A stretch of DNA of 64,000 bases from a virus, in the IMG/VR virus record IMGVR_UViG_3300008740_000003, positions 1 to 64,000 of that record; one strand, given 5' to 3'. Positions within the stretch are counted from its first letter, which is position 1. Each line of letters opens with the position of its first letter. Under the pieces are notes generated by a model, which was given only the letters and a program-made list of their open reading frames with translations, was not told the DNA's origin and made no database searches. Positions 50,301-58,279 of the stretch are shown in pieces. The position numbers and the translations under genes were made by a program.

Positions 50301-50604
50301 ATCCTTGTTTGTGTAAAGTTCTTTGACAGTTAGCACATACCGTTTTAAGGTTTTTAAAATTACAATTAGTTAAATGTCCGTCAATATGGTAAACATTAAA
50401 TTGTTCTGTTGAGTCACTTTTATATCCACACTTATCGCATTTTGCTTTCATACGGTATCCTGCATTATACCATTTAGGCATTCCATGACTTGTTCCCCCA
50501 TACCTAATACAAGCTTCACATTTTCTTCTGTAAAACGTTATACCCTTTTTACGATAGTTAATTGCACAAGGATTCCTACGACAATAGTTACATAAAGGTC
50601 TCAT
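50263..50604 (-). CDS. HNH-type zinc-binding endonuclease-like protein
   Basis: A 113-aa protein with two zinc-binding parts: N-terminal 'CNYCRRNPCAINYRKKG..FYRRKCEAC' and a C-terminal HNH-like core 'CDKCGYKSD...FNVYHIDGHLTNCNFKNLKTVCANCQ' (H-I-D-G, N-L-x3-C-x2-C). This is the beta-beta-alpha metal nuclease layout of small free-standing HNH proteins, including homing-type endonucleases of T4-like phages. It is encoded opposite to its neighbours, overlapping the dNMP kinase end by 38 nt, which suits a mobile or recently inserted gene. It might also act in packaging or DNA processing. Late-like octamer immediately upstream. Confidence 0.75.
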   Translation of the reverse strand: MRPLCNYCRRNPCAINYRKKGITFYRRKCEACIRYGGTSHGMPKWYNAGYRMKAKCDKCGYKSDSTEQFNVYHIDGHLTNCNFKNLKTVCANCQRTLHKQGFKWKQGDLVPDF

Positions 50605-50610
50605 ATAACG

Positions 50611-50618
50611 TATTTACC
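50611..50618 (-). promoter_or_regulatory. Variant late octamer GGTAAATA (minus strand)
   Basis: Ends 6 nt before the HNH ATG at 50604; predicted start would be one base before the ATG. One mismatch to NATAAATA. Confidence 0.4.
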
Positions 50619-50674
50619 TGCCCTTTTCAGGCCCTTTTCTAGACATAATTATAGCTTATATTTTGTTGATATAG

Positions 50675-50682
50675 TATAAATA
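50675..50682 (+). promoter_or_regulatory. Late promoter octamer TATAAATA (perfect)
   Basis: Exact T4 consensus 37 nt before the gp18 ATG at 50720; AGCAGGAG precedes the ATG. The perfect match suits a very highly expressed gene. Confidence 0.8.
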
Positions 50683-50719
50683 ACGTTAACAATAGAAATA
50701 TTAAGCAGGAGATTATAAA

Positions 50720-53700
50720 ATGGCATTAGTTTCACCAGGAGTACAAGTAAGCGTAATAGACGAAAGTTTCTATACACCGGCCGAACCAGGCACGGTGCCA
50801 ATGATATTTGTGGCAACAGCACAAGATAAAACTTCAAGTTCAGGTACAGGTACAGCAACAGGTACATTAGCCGCAAACAACGGTAAAGTTTACCTAATGA
50901 CGTCTCAAAGAGAATTAGCTGAAACATTTGGTGATCCAGTATTCAAAAAAGATGCTAACAATAATCCTATACACGGTGGTGAATTAAACGAATACGGTTT
51001 ACAAGCGGCTTACTCATACTTAGGTGTAGCCAACAGAGCATACGTGGCAAGAGCGGCAATTGACACAGGTCAACTAGAAGCAAGTGCTACAATGGCAACT
51101 GCAGATCCTGAATCAGGAACTTCCTGGTTAGATACTGCAAGTACAGATTATGGTATGTTTTCTTGGAACAGTAATGCGTCATCTACTACAGGTGGTCAAA
51201 CATACACAAAAATTTATCCAACAGTATTAACTGATACTACACATCTTTCAGGTGGAGACGGTTCAATTCCTAAAACTTCATTTGGTGCAGTAGGTGATTA
51301 TGTTGTTAATGCTACAACTTCATACAATGACATTTATTTCAAAAGATATGATAATACTTGGGTTAATGTAGGAACACCGGCTTGGAAAAAATCCCAAGCT
51401 ACAGTAACAGGTACAGTAGCAAATCCTACAGTTACAAACACAGGAACATTTGTAGTAAATGGTTCAACAGTTACATCAGGTGGTACTGATGTTGCGGCAG
51501 TTGTTACTGCAATTAATAACGCGACAATTACAGGAATTTCTGCTAGAGCAGTAGCAGGTATATTAGAAATTTATAGTGAAGGAACTGGCGCTGGTGGTTA
51601 TGCAGATACAGTTGTTATAGCAAACGGTGGTGGTAACGCAGGTTTAGAAACAGAATTAGGAATTGCGGCAGGTACTTACTACTTGCCTAAGGCGGATGTT
51701 CAAGCTCATACTAGTGTTCCAGCTTTCAAAAATTCATCTGGTGGAAATATGACATCAGGAAGACCAGCAGGTTCAATTTGGATTAAAACAACAACTCCTA
51801 ATTTAGGATCAAATTATAAAATCAAAAAATTCAATGCAACTACTAAATTATGGGAAGATTTAACATCACCTTTATATTCAAGTGGTAACAATGCTATCTA
51901 CAATTTAGATAGAGTTGGCGGTGGAAAAAATCTTGCTGTTGGTACAACATATATAAACTACGATAATGGTACAACTGAATTAGATTTAAGACCATACAGA
52001 AGAGCAAATACAGGTAACACATCAATTACTTCAAGTGTAATTGCAACGCAAGTAACAGGCGGTACATACGCATTTAATATTGCTGAATCAATAGTTGGAC
52101 AAGATGCAATGTCATCTGCGTCTACTATTTCAGTAACAACTACAGCGGCGGCAACAGACTCAGATGTTATTGCGGCAGGAATTAATGGTGCAGGAATGGT
52201 TAACGTTAGTGCAACTGTTGACAGTTTAAACAGAGTTGTAATTTCACACAATGACGGTGGTGAAATGCATATTACTGATACTGGCGGAGTATTAGCATTA
52301 GCTGGTTTCTCAAGCACAACAACTAATATGGAATATGAGCCAGGTACAGATGCGGCAACAAATCCTAAACAATGGAGAGCTTCTAACTGGACAGTATTAA
52401 CATATACAGCTTCAGCAACGGCTCCAACATCACTTGCGGCAGATGGTCAACTTTGGTATTCTTCAGTTATTGATTCTGTTGATATTATGGAACACAATGG
52501 ATCTAAATGGGATGGATATTTAACTGTAAATGCAGGAACAGATCCAGCAGGACCACAAGTAAAAGCTACAGCACCTACTACACAATCAGATGCAACAGCA
52601 TTAGTAGAAGGTGACATTTGGATTGATTCTTCAGACTTAGAAAATTATCCTAAAATTAATAAATGGAATGCAACTTCTCTTAAATGGGTTGCAGTAGACA
52701 ACAGTGATCAAACAACAGAAGATGGTGTTGTATTCGCTGACGCTAGAAGTTCAACTGCAGGTGCAGATACAACAGATGCTACAATTGTTGCTTTACTATC
52801 AAGCGATTATGTAGATACTGATGCTCCAGATCCAGCATTATATCCAAAAGGAACATTGTTATTCAATTTACGTAGAAGTGGATTTAATGTTAAGAAATTT
52901 GCAAGAAATTATGTAGATACAACAGCTAATAATACTAGAATGGGTGATGTATCAATGAGTGGTTATTATGCTCACAGATGGGTAACAGAATCAGCTAATA
53001 ATTCAGATGGTTCAGGTGCATTTGGAAGAAAATCACAAAGAAAAGTTGTAGTACAATCACTACAAGCATTAGTTAATGCTAATCAAGATATTAGAGATGA
53101 TGAATCTAGAATATTCAATTTAGTTGCGGCTCCTGGCTATCCAGAATTAATTGGAGAACTAGTTAGCTTAAACACTGACAGAGGATTATCAGCATTTATA
53201 GTTGGTGATGCTCCGTTTAGATTGTCTTCAGATTCAACATCATTAAGCGATTGGGCAACGAACGTTAATTCAGCAGTTGAAGATAACGACAAAGGACTTG
53301 TAACTTCAAATGATTATCTTGGAGTATTTTATCCATCAGGATTTACAAGCGATAACTTCGGCAAAAACATAACTGTTCCAGCAAGTCACATGATGCTTAG
53401 AACGATTGCTTTAAGCGATCAAGTTTCTTATCCATGGTTTGCTCCAGCAGGAACTAGACGAGGTACTATAACGAATGCTTCTTCAACTGGTTACATTAAT
53501 AGCGAAGGTGAATTTACTGCGTCAGCATTAAATGAAGGTCAAAGAGATACTTTATACAGTAATAACGTTAATCCAATTACTTTCATAACAGGTGCAGGTT
53601 TAGTTAACTATGGACAAAAAACTAGATCAGGTGCAACTTCATCTTTAGACAGAATTAATGTTTCAAGATTAGTAATTTACATTAGAAGTCAATTAAACAA

Positions 53701-53965
53701 ATTGGCTAGACCTTTTGTGTTTGAACCTAATGATAAAATTACAAGAGATGAAATTAAAGCTCAAGCAGACAGCCTATTACTTGAATTAGTAGGTAACAGA
53801 GCATTATACGACTTCTTAGTAGTGTGTGATGAATCAAACAACACACCTGCAAGAATAGACAGAAACGAACTTTATTTAGACATAGCAATAGAGCCAGTTA
53901 AAGCAGTGGAATTTATATACATTCCATTAAGACTTAAAAACACTGGTGAAATAGCAGGTTTATAA
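50720..53965 (+). CDS. gp18: Tail sheath protein, gp18-like
   Basis: N-terminus 'SPGVQVSVIDESFYTPAEPGTVPMIFVATAQDK' and 'ELNEYGLQAAYSYLGVANRAYVARAAID' are standard for contractile sheath subunits. The C-terminal half has 'AAPGYPELIGELVSLNTDRGLSAFIVGDAPF', 'VPASHMMLRTIALSDQVSYPWFAPAGTRRG', 'NPITFITGAGLVNYGQKT' and 'RLVIYIRSQLNKLARPFVFEPND', the conserved core of gp18. At 1081 aa it is much longer than T4 gp18 (659 aa). The surplus lies at about 120-720, the surface-domain region, and contains four 'G.I/Y.W..........K.NxTxxxW' hairpins. It assembles the contractile outer tail. Confidence 0.9.
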   Translation: MALVSPGVQVSVIDESFYTPAEPGTVPMIFVATAQDKTSSSGTGTATGTLAANNGKVYLMTSQRELAETFGDPVFKKDANNNPIHGGELNEYGLQAAYSYLGVANRAYVARAAIDTGQLEASATMATADPESGTSWLDTASTDYGMFSWNSNASSTTGGQTYTKIYPTVLTDTTHLSGGDGSIPKTSFGAVGDYVVNATTSYNDIYFKRYDNTWVNVGTPAWKKSQATVTGTVANPTVTNTGTFVVNGSTVTSGGTDVAAVVTAINNATITGISARAVAGILEIYSEGTGAGGYADTVVIANGGGNAGLETELGIAAGTYYLPKADVQAHTSVPAFKNSSGGNMTSGRPAGSIWIKTTTPNLGSNYKIKKFNATTKLWEDLTSPLYSSGNNAIYNLDRVGGGKNLAVGTTYINYDNGTTELDLRPYRRANTGNTSITSSVIATQVTGGTYAFNIAESIVGQDAMSSASTISVTTTAAATDSDVIAAGINGAGMVNVSATVDSLNRVVISHNDGGEMHITDTGGVLALAGFSSTTTNMEYEPGTDAATNPKQWRASNWTVLTYTASATAPTSLAADGQLWYSSVIDSVDIMEHNGSKWDGYLTVNAGTDPAGPQVKATAPTTQSDATALVEGDIWIDSSDLENYPKINKWNATSLKWVAVDNSDQTTEDGVVFADARSSTAGADTTDATIVALLSSDYVDTDAPDPALYPKGTLLFNLRRSGFNVKKFARNYVDTTANNTRMGDVSMSGYYAHRWVTESANNSDGSGAFGRKSQRKVVVQSLQALVNANQDIRDDESRIFNLVAAPGYPELIGELVSLNTDRGLSAFIVGDAPFRLSSDSTSLSDWATNVNSAVEDNDKGLVTSNDYLGVFYPSGFTSDNFGKNITVPASHMMLRTIALSDQVSYPWFAPAGTRRGTITNASSTGYINSEGEFTASALNEGQRDTLYSNNVNPITFITGAGLVNYGQKTRSGATSSLDRINVSRLVIYIRSQLNKLARPFVFEPNDKITRDEIKAQADSLLLELVGNRALYDFLVVCDESNNTPARIDRNELYLDIAIEPVKAVEFIYIPLRLKNTGEIAGL

Positions 53966-53968
53966 TAA

Positions 53969-53976
53969 GATAAATA
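53969..53976 (+). promoter_or_regulatory. Late promoter octamer GATAAATA
   Basis: NATAAATA match 15 nt before the gp19 ATG at 53992, with TAGGAG as ribosome site. Confidence 0.75.
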
Positions 53977-53991
53977 CTATAGGAGAAACAA

Positions 53992-54618
53992 ATGAGTATA
54001 TCGACACTATCAAAGATTACAGTACCATTGAATTCTAGCCAATCAGCTAGTAATCAAGGTCTATTGATGCCTAAATTACAATATCGTTTTAGAGTATCAT
54101 TAGAAAACTTTGGTGTATCAACTCCTACAACTGAACTAACAAAACAAGTTGTTGACGTTACAAGACCTAATTTAAGTTTTGAAAATACAACAATAGATGT
54201 TTACAATTCTAAAGTATTTTTAGCAGGTAAACATACTTGGGAACCAATTACATTAACATTAAGAGAAGATGTTGCAAATAATGTTCAAAAATTAGTTGGC
54301 GAGCAACTACAAAAACAATTTGATTTCTTTGAACAATCTGCGGCGGCTTCAGGTGCAGATTACAAATTCGTAACTAGAATAGAAGTAACTGACGGTGCAA
54401 ATGGTGCCAATGTAGTTAATATTTTAGAAACATATGAATTATATGGTTGCTATGTTCAATCAGCAAACTATAACACTTTAGCATACAACTCTAGTGAACC
54501 AGTAACTGTTACGTTAGTAATGCATTATGATAATGCTATACAAACACCACAAGGTACAGGAATAGGTACGTCAGTGGGCAGAACAGTTAATACTTTAATC
54601 ACTGGTGGTGGTGCATAA
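53992..54618 (+). CDS. gp19: Tail tube protein, gp19-like
   Basis: A 208-aa protein with 'LLMPKLQYRFRVSLENFGV', 'LTKQVVDVTRPNLSFENTTIDVYNSKVFLAGKHTWEPITLTLREDVANNVQKLV', 'QLQKQFDFFEQS' and 'NILETYELYGCYVQSANYNTLAYNSSEPVTVTLVMHYDNA', which is the gp19 tail tube fold from start to end. Tube subunits stack as hexamers inside the sheath and conduct DNA. It directly follows gp18 as in T4, has its own late promoter and is followed by a strong terminator at 54647-54670. Confidence 0.9.
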   Translation: MSISTLSKITVPLNSSQSASNQGLLMPKLQYRFRVSLENFGVSTPTTELTKQVVDVTRPNLSFENTTIDVYNSKVFLAGKHTWEPITLTLREDVANNVQKLVGEQLQKQFDFFEQSAAASGADYKFVTRIEVTDGANGANVVNILETYELYGCYVQSANYNTLAYNSSEPVTVTLVMHYDNAIQTPQGTGIGTSVGRTVNTLITGGGA

Positions 54619-54646
54619 TAACAAAATTTAAAATTCCACTAATAGA

Positions 54647-54670
54647 GGAGGCGCTAAGGCGCCTTTTTTA
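54647..54670 (+). terminator. Rho-independent terminator after gp19
   Basis: AGGCGC (54649-54654), loop TAAG, GCGCCT (54659-54664) and a T-run to 54670. The GC-rich stem stands out in this AT-rich DNA. It separates gp19 from the next late unit. Confidence 0.92.
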
Positions 54671-54693
54671 TTCTCTACCCTGTTTTTCTACTC

Positions 54694-54701
54694 GATAAAT
54701 A
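54694..54701 (+). promoter_or_regulatory. Late promoter octamer GATAAATA
   Basis: Ends 6 nt before the ATG at 54708; with a terminator upstream, the predicted transcript starts one base before the ATG and has no Shine-Dalgarno sequence. Confidence 0.75.
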
Positions 54702-54707
54702 CTGTAT

Positions 54708-55859
54708 ATGGCAAATTTATTAAATGGATTTTTAGATAATTTAAAAAGCGGTACCTTATCGCCAAAAGGTAATCTTGGTGATTTCGCTCATGCGGCTAGA
54801 CTATATGTTGATGATAGTTTTAGACTTGCACCTAAAGTAAAATTTTTATATCACGTAGCATTTACTCTAAATGAATCAGTATTAAAATCTGATCCACCAA
54901 TATCTAAACACGGAACAGAATTAAATATGTTAGTAAAAGGTGTAGAACTACCTAAATATTCTATTGATACAGATACAGTTTTTGCGTATAATAAAAAAAG
55001 AAAAATTCAAAAAAAAATTCAATATGATCCTATAAGCATTGTATTCCATGATGATAATTATGGTGTAACAACTGCTATGTGGGAATCATATTATAGATAT
55101 TATTTTAAAGATGGTAATTATGGAGCTCTTGATAATGCAGGAAATCCTGACTCAGGTGTGCCTAGACAATTTAATAGAACAGCAGGTGGCCCATATAATA
55201 GAGGAAATACATATTTGTCATCTGATCATAATAGATATAGATTTGGTTTAGATGCTGGATCTTTTGATCCGTTCTTTCGTAGTATTCAAATTTATCAAAT
55301 GGCTAGAAAAACATTTACTTGTTTTACAATAGTTAATCCTGTAATTTCTGGTTGGACGCATGATTCAATGCAAAATGAAGAAACTGGTCCAGTAACAAAT
55401 CAAATGACTATAGAATATGAAACTGTATTTTATAGTAGAGGTAGAGTAGTTAAAGGTAGTGCACCTAAAGGATTTGCCTTAGAACATTATGATAAAACAC
55501 CTAGTCCTAATTCTTTAAGTGGTGGAGGAACTACAAGTGTATTTGGTCAAGGAGGAATATTAAGTGGATTATTTAATGATGGTTCAGGTCCTCATACATA
55601 CATAGGTAGTCAATTAGGAGCTGGCGGCGGTAAAATGACTTTAGGGTCTATAATAAGAACTGCCAACAGAATTAAAAATGCTAAAAATTTAACTAAAGGT
55701 GGATTAATACAAGAAGGTGTTAATATATTAACAGGAGCAATAGGTAAAATAGGCGGGACTTCAGATTCTTCTTATGGTGTTGCTAATACTGTTATTGGTA
55801 GAACAGCTTCTAATGTTAGAGGTGGAGTAGTTAAAGCAATTAAAGGAATAAGCAAATAA
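54708..55859 (+). CDS. gp19/gp54-type tail tube-associated protein
   Basis: A 383-aa protein. Its middle follows the tube fold: 'FLYHVAFTLNESVLKSD', 'LNMLVKGVELPKYSIDTDTVFAYNKKRKIQKKIQYDPISIVFHDDNYGVTTAMWESYYRYYFKDG', 'IYQMARKTFTCFTIVNPVISGWTHDSMQNEETGPVTNQMTIEYETVFYS'. The tube core in a longer protein is typical of the baseplate tube-initiating proteins (gp54/gp48 type). The C-terminal 120 residues are Gly-rich then helical (IIRTANRIKNAKNL). Its likely job is to link baseplate hub and first tube ring. gp54 is my preferred equivalent but is not proven. Confidence 0.6.
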   Translation: MANLLNGFLDNLKSGTLSPKGNLGDFAHAARLYVDDSFRLAPKVKFLYHVAFTLNESVLKSDPPISKHGTELNMLVKGVELPKYSIDTDTVFAYNKKRKIQKKIQYDPISIVFHDDNYGVTTAMWESYYRYYFKDGNYGALDNAGNPDSGVPRQFNRTAGGPYNRGNTYLSSDHNRYRFGLDAGSFDPFFRSIQIYQMARKTFTCFTIVNPVISGWTHDSMQNEETGPVTNQMTIEYETVFYSRGRVVKGSAPKGFALEHYDKTPSPNSLSGGGTTSVFGQGGILSGLFNDGSGPHTYIGSQLGAGGGKMTLGSIIRTANRIKNAKNLTKGGLIQEGVNILTGAIGKIGGTSDSSYGVANTVIGRTASNVRGGVVKAIKGISK

Positions 55860-56227
55860 TGTCACAAAATATACCAAGTACAACAGAAAATAATTCGGAA
55901 ACAAATGTAAAAGAATTTTTTAATCAATTTTTTACAGAAACTATAACGTTTCCTAGTAGTCAAGTAGATGCAGTTGTTGGATTTTTCGAATCAAGAGGAT
56001 TTGATAAAGTTGCTAGTATAAGCACAGCTACAATTTTATTACAACAAGCAAAATTAGATAATGTAAATGTATTTCAATTAATTGATACATTAAAAGGATT
56101 AAAATCAGCTAATTTAAGTTACATGGTAACTGAAGTATTAAATCATAATAGATCAAAAATTTCTTCTTTAGGTTATAAAATAACCGATTCAAATGAGGCC
56201 ACTCAAAAAAGAAATATAGTGGTGTAG
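55859..56227 (+). CDS. Conserved-looking structural hypothetical, 122 aa
   Basis: ATG shares a base with the upstream stop (TAATG), so it is translated with the tube-associated protein. The protein is helical: 'NVKEFFNQFFTETITFPSSQVDAVVGFFESRGFDKVASISTATILLQQAKLDNVNVFQLIDTLKGLKSANLSYMVTEVLNHNRSKISSLGYK' (shown in parts: FFNQFF, VDAVVGFFESRGFDK, NVFQLIDTLKGL, TEVLNHNRS). The tail NR-S-x-LGYK is the kind of end seen in small baseplate or tail proteins of marine T4-like phages. No known domain is recognised. The location between a tube-initiator-like gene and gp4 suggests a tail or head-completion role. Confidence 0.55.
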   Translation: MSQNIPSTTENNSETNVKEFFNQFFTETITFPSSQVDAVVGFFESRGFDKVASISTATILLQQAKLDNVNVFQLIDTLKGLKSANLSYMVTEVLNHNRSKISSLGYKITDSNEATQKRNIVV

Positions 56228-56230
56228 TCC

Positions 56231-56668
56231 ATGAAGCGTTATCTAAATGGCAAATTCACTCCTAAGAATCCTGGCAAATACATAGGTAATAGATCTCCTT
56301 TATATAGATCAAGTTGGGAATTCGCTTTCATGAGATTCTGTGATGAAAGTCCTAGTATTAGTAAATGGGCCAATGAAGCAATTAAAATTCCTTACAAACA
56401 TCCTTTCACAGGAAAGTTTTCAATTTATGTTCCTGATTTCTTTATAGCATACACAGATAAAAAAGGAAAAAGCCACGCAGAAGTTATAGAAATTAAACCT
56501 GAAAATCAAACTAAAAAAGAAAGTATAGGTGAAAGTAGAACTAACAAAATACACTATGTAGTCAATCAAGCCAAATGGGGTTCCGCTATAGCATGGTGTA
56601 AAAACAAAGGTTTTAGATTTAGAGTTGTTAATGAAAAAGACCTTTTCCATACTGGAAGACGCGGATAA
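56231..56668 (+). CDS. gp4: Head completion protein, gp4-like
   Basis: A 145-aa protein matching T4 gp4 along its length: 'GKFTPKNPGKYIGNRSPLYRSSWEFAFMRFCDESPSISKWANEAIKIPY' (T4: GKWVPKNISKYRGDPKKITYRSNWEKFFFEWLDKNPEIIAWGSE), 'FFIAYTDKKGKSHAEVIEIKPENQT', 'YVVNQAKWGSAIAWCKNKGFRFRVVNE'. The fold is a PD-(D/E)xK-like nuclease core with D-x(n)-E-I-K-P visible. gp4 completes the head after packaging. The sequence is very well preserved in spite of the AT-rich genome. Confidence 0.88.
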   Translation: MKRYLNGKFTPKNPGKYIGNRSPLYRSSWEFAFMRFCDESPSISKWANEAIKIPYKHPFTGKFSIYVPDFFIAYTDKKGKSHAEVIEIKPENQTKKESIGESRTNKIHYVVNQAKWGSAIAWCKNKGFRFRVVNEKDLFHTGRRG

Positions 56669-56675
56669 TATTCTA

Positions 56676-56683
56676 AATAAATA
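56676..56683 (+). promoter_or_regulatory. Late promoter octamer AATAAATA
   Basis: NATAAATA match 15 nt before the gp16 ATG at 56699, no clear Shine-Dalgarno sequence. Confidence 0.65.
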
Positions 56684-56698
56684 TAGTAGCATATAATT

Positions 56699-57205
56699 AT
56701 GACCAAAAAATTAGAAGAATTACTAAACTTACCTGAATCTCAAGAAATAGTAGATGAAGAAAAAGCTAAAGAAGTTAAAGCTGACGTTAAAAAAGTAAAA
56801 ATTGAAGACCACGAATCTACTAAAAGAGATATAGCAGAATTGGATAAAATAACAGCCGCTTTACCTCAAGTAAAAGGATTAGGAGATATGTCTGATACAG
56901 AGGTAAATGATATTAGTTCCAAAGCCATTGACGCATATGAAGATTTAATGGACTTAGGTATGAACGTAGAAAGCAGGTACTCTTCTAGAGTATTTGAAGT
57001 AGCTGGACAAATGCTTAAAACAGCCCTAGATGCCAGGGTAGCTAAAATAGATAAGAAGCTTAAAATGGTCGATTTACAGCTAAAGAAACAAAAGCAAGAC
57101 TCTAAACAGGGTGTTGATGACACTACTAACATAGTACAGGGCGAAGGATACGTCATTACTGACCGGAACAGTTTACTCGAGAAGTTGAAGAAACTGGCTA
57201 AATAA
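56699..57205 (+). CDS. gp16: Terminase small subunit, gp16-like
   Basis: A 168-aa, highly charged helical protein similar in size to T4 gp16 (164 aa). The central helix pair 'DISSKAIDAYEDLMDLGMNVESRYSSRVFEVAGQMLKTALDARVAKIDKKLKMVDLQLKKQK' corresponds to the oligomerising coiled coil ('[29 protein letters not shown]' in T4), and 'IVQGEGYVITDRNSLLEKLKKL' to the C-terminal 'NATVFMGSPTDLMEEIG'. It recognises DNA and regulates gp17. Unlike T4, it is separated from gp17 by two extra genes; its stop overlaps the first of them (TAATG). Confidence 0.8.
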   Translation: MTKKLEELLNLPESQEIVDEEKAKEVKADVKKVKIEDHESTKRDIAELDKITAALPQVKGLGDMSDTEVNDISSKAIDAYEDLMDLGMNVESRYSSRVFEVAGQMLKTALDARVAKIDKKLKMVDLQLKKQKQDSKQGVDDTTNIVQGEGYVITDRNSLLEKLKKLAK

Positions 57206-57756
57206 TGCATATGGACAAAAGTTTTAAAGAATATCTAGCTGAAAGTAAAAGAACTTACAATTTCAAAGTAGGTTTAGCAGGTATGTTAGCAGATGATACA
57301 GCTGACAAACTTGAATCAGCTATGCAGAAATATAGTGTAGTTAAAATGAGTAATGGCAAAAAAACGCCTATTCAGAAAAAAGCATTAGATTTTCCTGCAT
57401 TAGAAAATACAGAAGTTACATATTTTGATATTGAAGTTGAATATCCAACAACTACTTCTGTACTTGAAGAATATTTAAAACATACATTAGGTTTAGCTGA
57501 AAATCATATAGTAGTTAGAAAACCTGGTGACCCTTTAGTTGCTCAACAAGAAGAGCCAAAAGAAGGTGACGGAAAAGCTAATTTAGAAAGTGAATATCCT
57601 AAAGCTGATCCTAAAGCACAAAAAACAGCAGGTACTTCTAGAGTAATGGAATTACTTAAAGAATTAGAAAAAGTTAGAAAAGATAGAGAGGCTCCTGATG
57701 CCGCTAAAGATGTTAAAACTAATCCAGAAGGCGACAAAGGAATAATGGAGAGATAA
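57205..57756 (+). CDS. Charged protein with FKEYL motif, 183 aa
   Basis: Starts MHMDKSFKEYLAESKRTYNF; a second ATG two codons later is possible. The first 110 residues form an alpha/beta domain ('YNFKVGLAGMLADDTADKLESAMQKY', 'EVTYFDIEVEYPTTTSVLEEYL'), and the rest is a Pro/Glu/Lys/Asp-rich, probably disordered tail. An N-terminal F-x2-Y/F-L-x-E motif is seen in T4-like prohead core or scaffold-associated proteins, but I cannot confirm that relation. Located between gp16 and gp17 with one-base overlap upstream and one base gap downstream, so made together with the terminase subunits. Confidence 0.55.
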   Translation: MHMDKSFKEYLAESKRTYNFKVGLAGMLADDTADKLESAMQKYSVVKMSNGKKTPIQKKALDFPALENTEVTYFDIEVEYPTTTSVLEEYLKHTLGLAENHIVVRKPGDPLVAQQEEPKEGDGKANLESEYPKADPKAQKTAGTSRVMELLKELEKVRKDREAPDAAKDVKTNPEGDKGIMER

Positions 57757-57757
57757 G

Positions 57758-58234
57758 ATGGATATTAGAGATTTTATAGGTAAAGTAGACAAGATTCAAA
57801 GCAAAGAAGAAAACAGAAAAGAAGCTAACAAAGAAACTTTAAAAGAAGCAGTTCAGTTTTCTATGGTTGGTGACAATCTTGATGATATCCAAAACTTCTT
57901 ACAAATTTTTAAAAATGCAGGAGTACAAGCACCAAAAATGGATGCCGCTACTACTACACAAGACGTAGAAGATATATTACAACCTGATGCCGAAGCTACA
58001 GAAGAAACTAAAGATGAAGTACCTGGTAAAGCAAGTACTACACCTGACCCAGAAGTTAAAGATACTAACTTTATGACAAAGGATATAGCAGGCGGTATTA
58101 ATAAAGCTAAAAAAACTTATCCTAAAGTGTCATCTGGTGACAATCCAATGGCTATGGAACAAGAAACTGTTGATTTTGTTGCAAAAGTTAAAGAAGATAT
58201 AGCAAGTCAATACAAAGAATACAAAGCAAAGTAG
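57758..58234 (+). CDS. Charged acidic protein between gp16 and gp17, 158 aa
   Basis: Begins MDIRDFIGKVDKIQSKEENRKE, followed by a short helical segment 'GDNLDDIQNFLQIFKNAGVQAPK', a long acidic, Thr/Ala/Pro-rich stretch and a C-terminal helix 'VDFVAKVKEDIASQYKEYK'. Low sequence complexity, no membrane segment, no catalytic motif. It shares the general style of the 183-aa protein and of the C-terminal third of the 692-aa protein downstream, all flanking gp17. It may be a packaging or prohead-associated accessory factor. Unnamed. Confidence 0.5.
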   Translation: MDIRDFIGKVDKIQSKEENRKEANKETLKEAVQFSMVGDNLDDIQNFLQIFKNAGVQAPKMDAATTTQDVEDILQPDAEATEETKDEVPGKASTTPDPEVKDTNFMTKDIAGGINKAKKTYPKVSSGDNPMAMEQETVDFVAKVKEDIASQYKEYKAK

Positions 58235-58266
58235 TTTTCAAAACATTTTCCACCCCCCAGTTTACT

Positions 58267-58274
58267 ACTAAATA
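58267..58274 (+). promoter_or_regulatory. Variant late octamer ACTAAATA
   Basis: One mismatch to NATAAATA; ends 5 nt before the gp17 ATG at 58280, so its transcript would begin at the ATG. Confidence 0.4.
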
Positions 58275-58279
58275 TTAGT

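Noticed and set aside
50720-53965. Frameshift or gene fusion as the cause of the long gp18
   Set aside because: The reading frame is continuous, both conserved ends are in frame and the extra region has phage-like composition, so a domain expansion is more likely.
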